Part shown: piece by piece, positions 56,336-57,590 of the stretch
How the letters are laid out: the number at the start of each line of letters is the position of its first letter
How positions within the stretch are numbered: position 1 is the first letter of the stretch
Source: Mycobacterium sp. shizuoka-1
GTDB lineage: Bacteria; Actinomycetota; Actinomycetes; Mycobacteriales; Mycobacteriaceae
Assembly: GCF_002723835.1 (NCBI RefSeq)
Contig: NZ_BEWG01000034.1
Coordinates: forward strand, 38,555 to 96,144
Reading direction: 5' to 3'
Length of the DNA stretch: 57,590 nucleotides
Program-made: the position numbers and the translations under genes
The notes under the pieces: model-generated
The model's database searches: none
What the model saw: only the letters and a program-made list of their open reading frames with translations
Told to the model about the DNA's origin: nothing

Positions 56336-57150
56336 TGAAGCGGTTGACGTTCCTGCTACGCCCGGGCTGGCTGGCCCTGGCGCTGGTGGTGGTGGCGTTC
56401 GCCTACCTGTGCTTCACCGTGCTGGCGCCGTGGCAGCTGGGCAAGAACAGCAAGACCAACAAGGAGAACTCGCAGATCGAGCACTCCCTGAAGGCCGATC
56501 CGGTGCCCGCGACAACGCTTCTGCCCCATCAGGATTCGTCGGCGCCGGACGCTCAGTGGCGCCGGGTGACCGCCACCGGGCACTATCTGCCGGAGGCGCA
56601 GGTGCTCGCCCGGTTGCGGGTGGTCGGTGGCGCACCGGCCTTCGACGTGCTGGTGCCGTTCGTGATCGACGGCGGCCCGACGGTGCTGGTCGACCGGGGC
56701 TACGTCTTCCCGGTTCAGGGCAACAAGGTCCCCGAGTTCGCCCCGCCGCCGTCCGGCCCGGTGAGCATCACCGCCCGGCTGCGCGATTCGGAGACCGCAC
56801 CGGCCGACAAGCCACCGGTTCGGGAGAACGGCCTGACCCAGGTCTACGCGATCGACACCAGAGCGGTGGCGGCGGTGACCGGGGTTCCGCTGGCCGGCTC
56901 GTATCTGCAGTTGGTGGAGAACCAACCCGGGGTGCTCGGCGTCGCCGAGTTGCCGCATCTGGATCCCGGCCCGTTCCTGTCCTACGGCATCCAGTGGATC
57001 GCGTTCGGCATCGTGGCCCCGATCGGGCTGGGCTACTTCGCTTTTTCCGAGATTCGCGCACGCCGCCGCGACGCCGAGGTCGCCGCCGAGAAACCGGCCG
57101 GGCCGGTCACCGTCGAGGACAAGCTCGCCGATCGCTACGGCCGACGGTAG
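56335..57150 (+). CDS. SURF1 family cytochrome oxidase assembly protein
   Basis: The 271-residue protein has the SURF1 layout: a membrane helix at about residues 11-32, an extracytoplasmic domain with LARLRVVGGAPAFDVLVPF, VDRGYV and the closing LSYGIQWIAFG at the start of the second helix (about 220-242), and a basic cytoplasmic tail. SURF1 helps insert haem into cytochrome oxidase. The gene corresponds to Rv2235. The last 44 bases overlap the end of cobD on the other strand. Confidence 0.92.
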   Translation: MKRLTFLLRPGWLALALVVVAFAYLCFTVLAPWQLGKNSKTNKENSQIEHSLKADPVPATTLLPHQDSSAPDAQWRRVTATGHYLPEAQVLARLRVVGGAPAFDVLVPFVIDGGPTVLVDRGYVFPVQGNKVPEFAPPPSGPVSITARLRDSETAPADKPPVRENGLTQVYAIDTRAVAAVTGVPLAGSYLQLVENQPGVLGVAELPHLDPGPFLSYGIQWIAFGIVAPIGLGYFAFSEIRARRRDAEVAAEKPAGPVTVEDKLADRYGRR

Positions 57151-57590
57151 CCAGGCCGACCGCGACCACCGCCGCGGCGGCCGACACCGTCCGCGACAGC
57201 CGCACCGCCCGGCGCAGGTCCTCGGTGCCGGGGACGTGGCCGTCGCCGAGGGTGGGCCGGATCTCCAGCTGGTGGTGGTATTGCGTCGGACCGCCGAGGC
57301 GGACCCCCAGCGCTCCGGCGAACGTCGCCTCCACCACCCCGGCGTTCGGGCTGGGGTGCCGCGCCGCGTCCCGGCGCCAGGCCCGCAGGGCACCGGCCGG
57401 TGACCCTCCCACCAGCGGCGCACAGGCCACCACCAGCGCGCCGCCCACCCGCGCCGCCGCATAGTTGGCGACGTCGTCCAAACGTGCTGCCGCCCAGCCG
57501 AACCGGGCATAGCGCGGGGAGCGGTGACCGATCATCGCGTCCAAGGTGTTGGCGCCGCGGTACACCGCCACCCCCGGCACTCCCCCGACC
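57107..57590 (-). CDS. cobD: Cobalamin biosynthesis protein CobD, C-terminal part
   Basis: The visible 160 or so residues are the C-terminal half of CobD/CbiB, the membrane enzyme that attaches aminopropanol to cobyric acid. ANTLDAMIGHRSPRYARFGW, RHPSPNAGVVEATFAGALG and LGGPTQYHH are family blocks. The gene starts beyond the window. Its stop lies inside the convergent SURF1 gene. It closes the window as it opened, with a cobalamin step. Confidence 0.92.
   Translation of the reverse strand, partial: VGGVPGVAVYRGANTLDAMIGHRSPRYARFGWAAARLDDVANYAAARVGGALVVACAPLVGGSPAGALRAWRRDAARHPSPNAGVVEATFAGALGVRLGGPTQYHHQLEIRPTLGDGHVPGTEDLRRAVRLSRTVSAAAAVVAVGLATVGRSDRRACPRR

Overview
The window is high-GC actinobacterial DNA from a mycobacterium, most likely an environmental, fast-growing Mycolicibacterium-type species. 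The evidence is gene order: glycerate kinase, DUF3043, cobT-cobS, ilvE, gcvT, pepB, ephD, dlaT, lipB-lipA, DUF4191, RDD, glnA1, glnE, glnA2, caeA, panB, CYTH/CHAD, rnpB, RNase H/phosphatase, zinc-ribbon protein, Nif3-like, ptkA, ptpA, SURF1 and cobD run in the order I know from M. tuberculosis H37Rv (Rv2205c to Rv2236c, from memory). GTG starts, ATGA start/stop overlaps and TANNNT boxes 6-8 nt before start codons (leaderless transcripts) are also typical of mycobacteria.

Layout. 1-3312: end of a glycerate kinase gene, a membrane protein and the cobalamin genes cobU-cobT-cobS. 3309-9864: ilvE, gcvT, pepB, a SnoaL-like protein and the bifunctional hydrolase/dehydrogenase EphD. 9974-16895: lipoate-linked metabolism (dlaT, an epimerase, lipB, lipA), a DUF4191 membrane protein and a Tat-type lipoprotein amidohydrolase. 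16931-35652: nitrogen core (glnA1, glnE, glnA2) interrupted by an accessory block (19137-26567) and followed by two tripeptidyl-peptidase-like secreted hydrolases and a wax ester/triacylglycerol synthase. 35813-48830: panB followed by about 12 kb of accessory genes. 49015-57590: conserved tail with rnpB, the PtkA/PtpA signalling pair, SURF1 and the C-terminal part of CobD.

Three accessory systems stand out. (1) A DAB-type inorganic-carbon accumulation operon, dabB-dabA-PII-like-carbonic anhydrase (24595 to 19561, minus strand), with a divergent winged-helix regulator. DabA keeps its carbonic-anhydrase-like residues, while the separate beta-carbonic anhydrase has lost the Arg of the catalytic Asp-Arg dyad. 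(2) A fused double TetR regulator (39062-40396) flanked by four copies of a TGGG-N8-CCCA inverted repeat, at the promoters of a DUF427/flavin-reductase operon, an epoxide-hydrolase-like enzyme and a TMEM175-type channel: a probable local regulon. (3) A three-gene operon (43648-46987) with both DUF1989 subunits of the carboxyguanidine-deiminase type and a carboxyltransferase half of urea/guanidine carboxylase that lacks the biotin carboxylase and biotin carrier domains; no allophanate hydrolase gene is present. A TetR gene is divergent and a GlnR-like box lies in front.

Nitrogen control seems to link the regions: GlnR-like boxes lie before glnA1, glnA2 and, more weakly, the DUF1989 operon. No tRNA genes, insertion sequences, phage genes or CRISPR arrays were recognised, and no gap between genes exceeds 300 bases.
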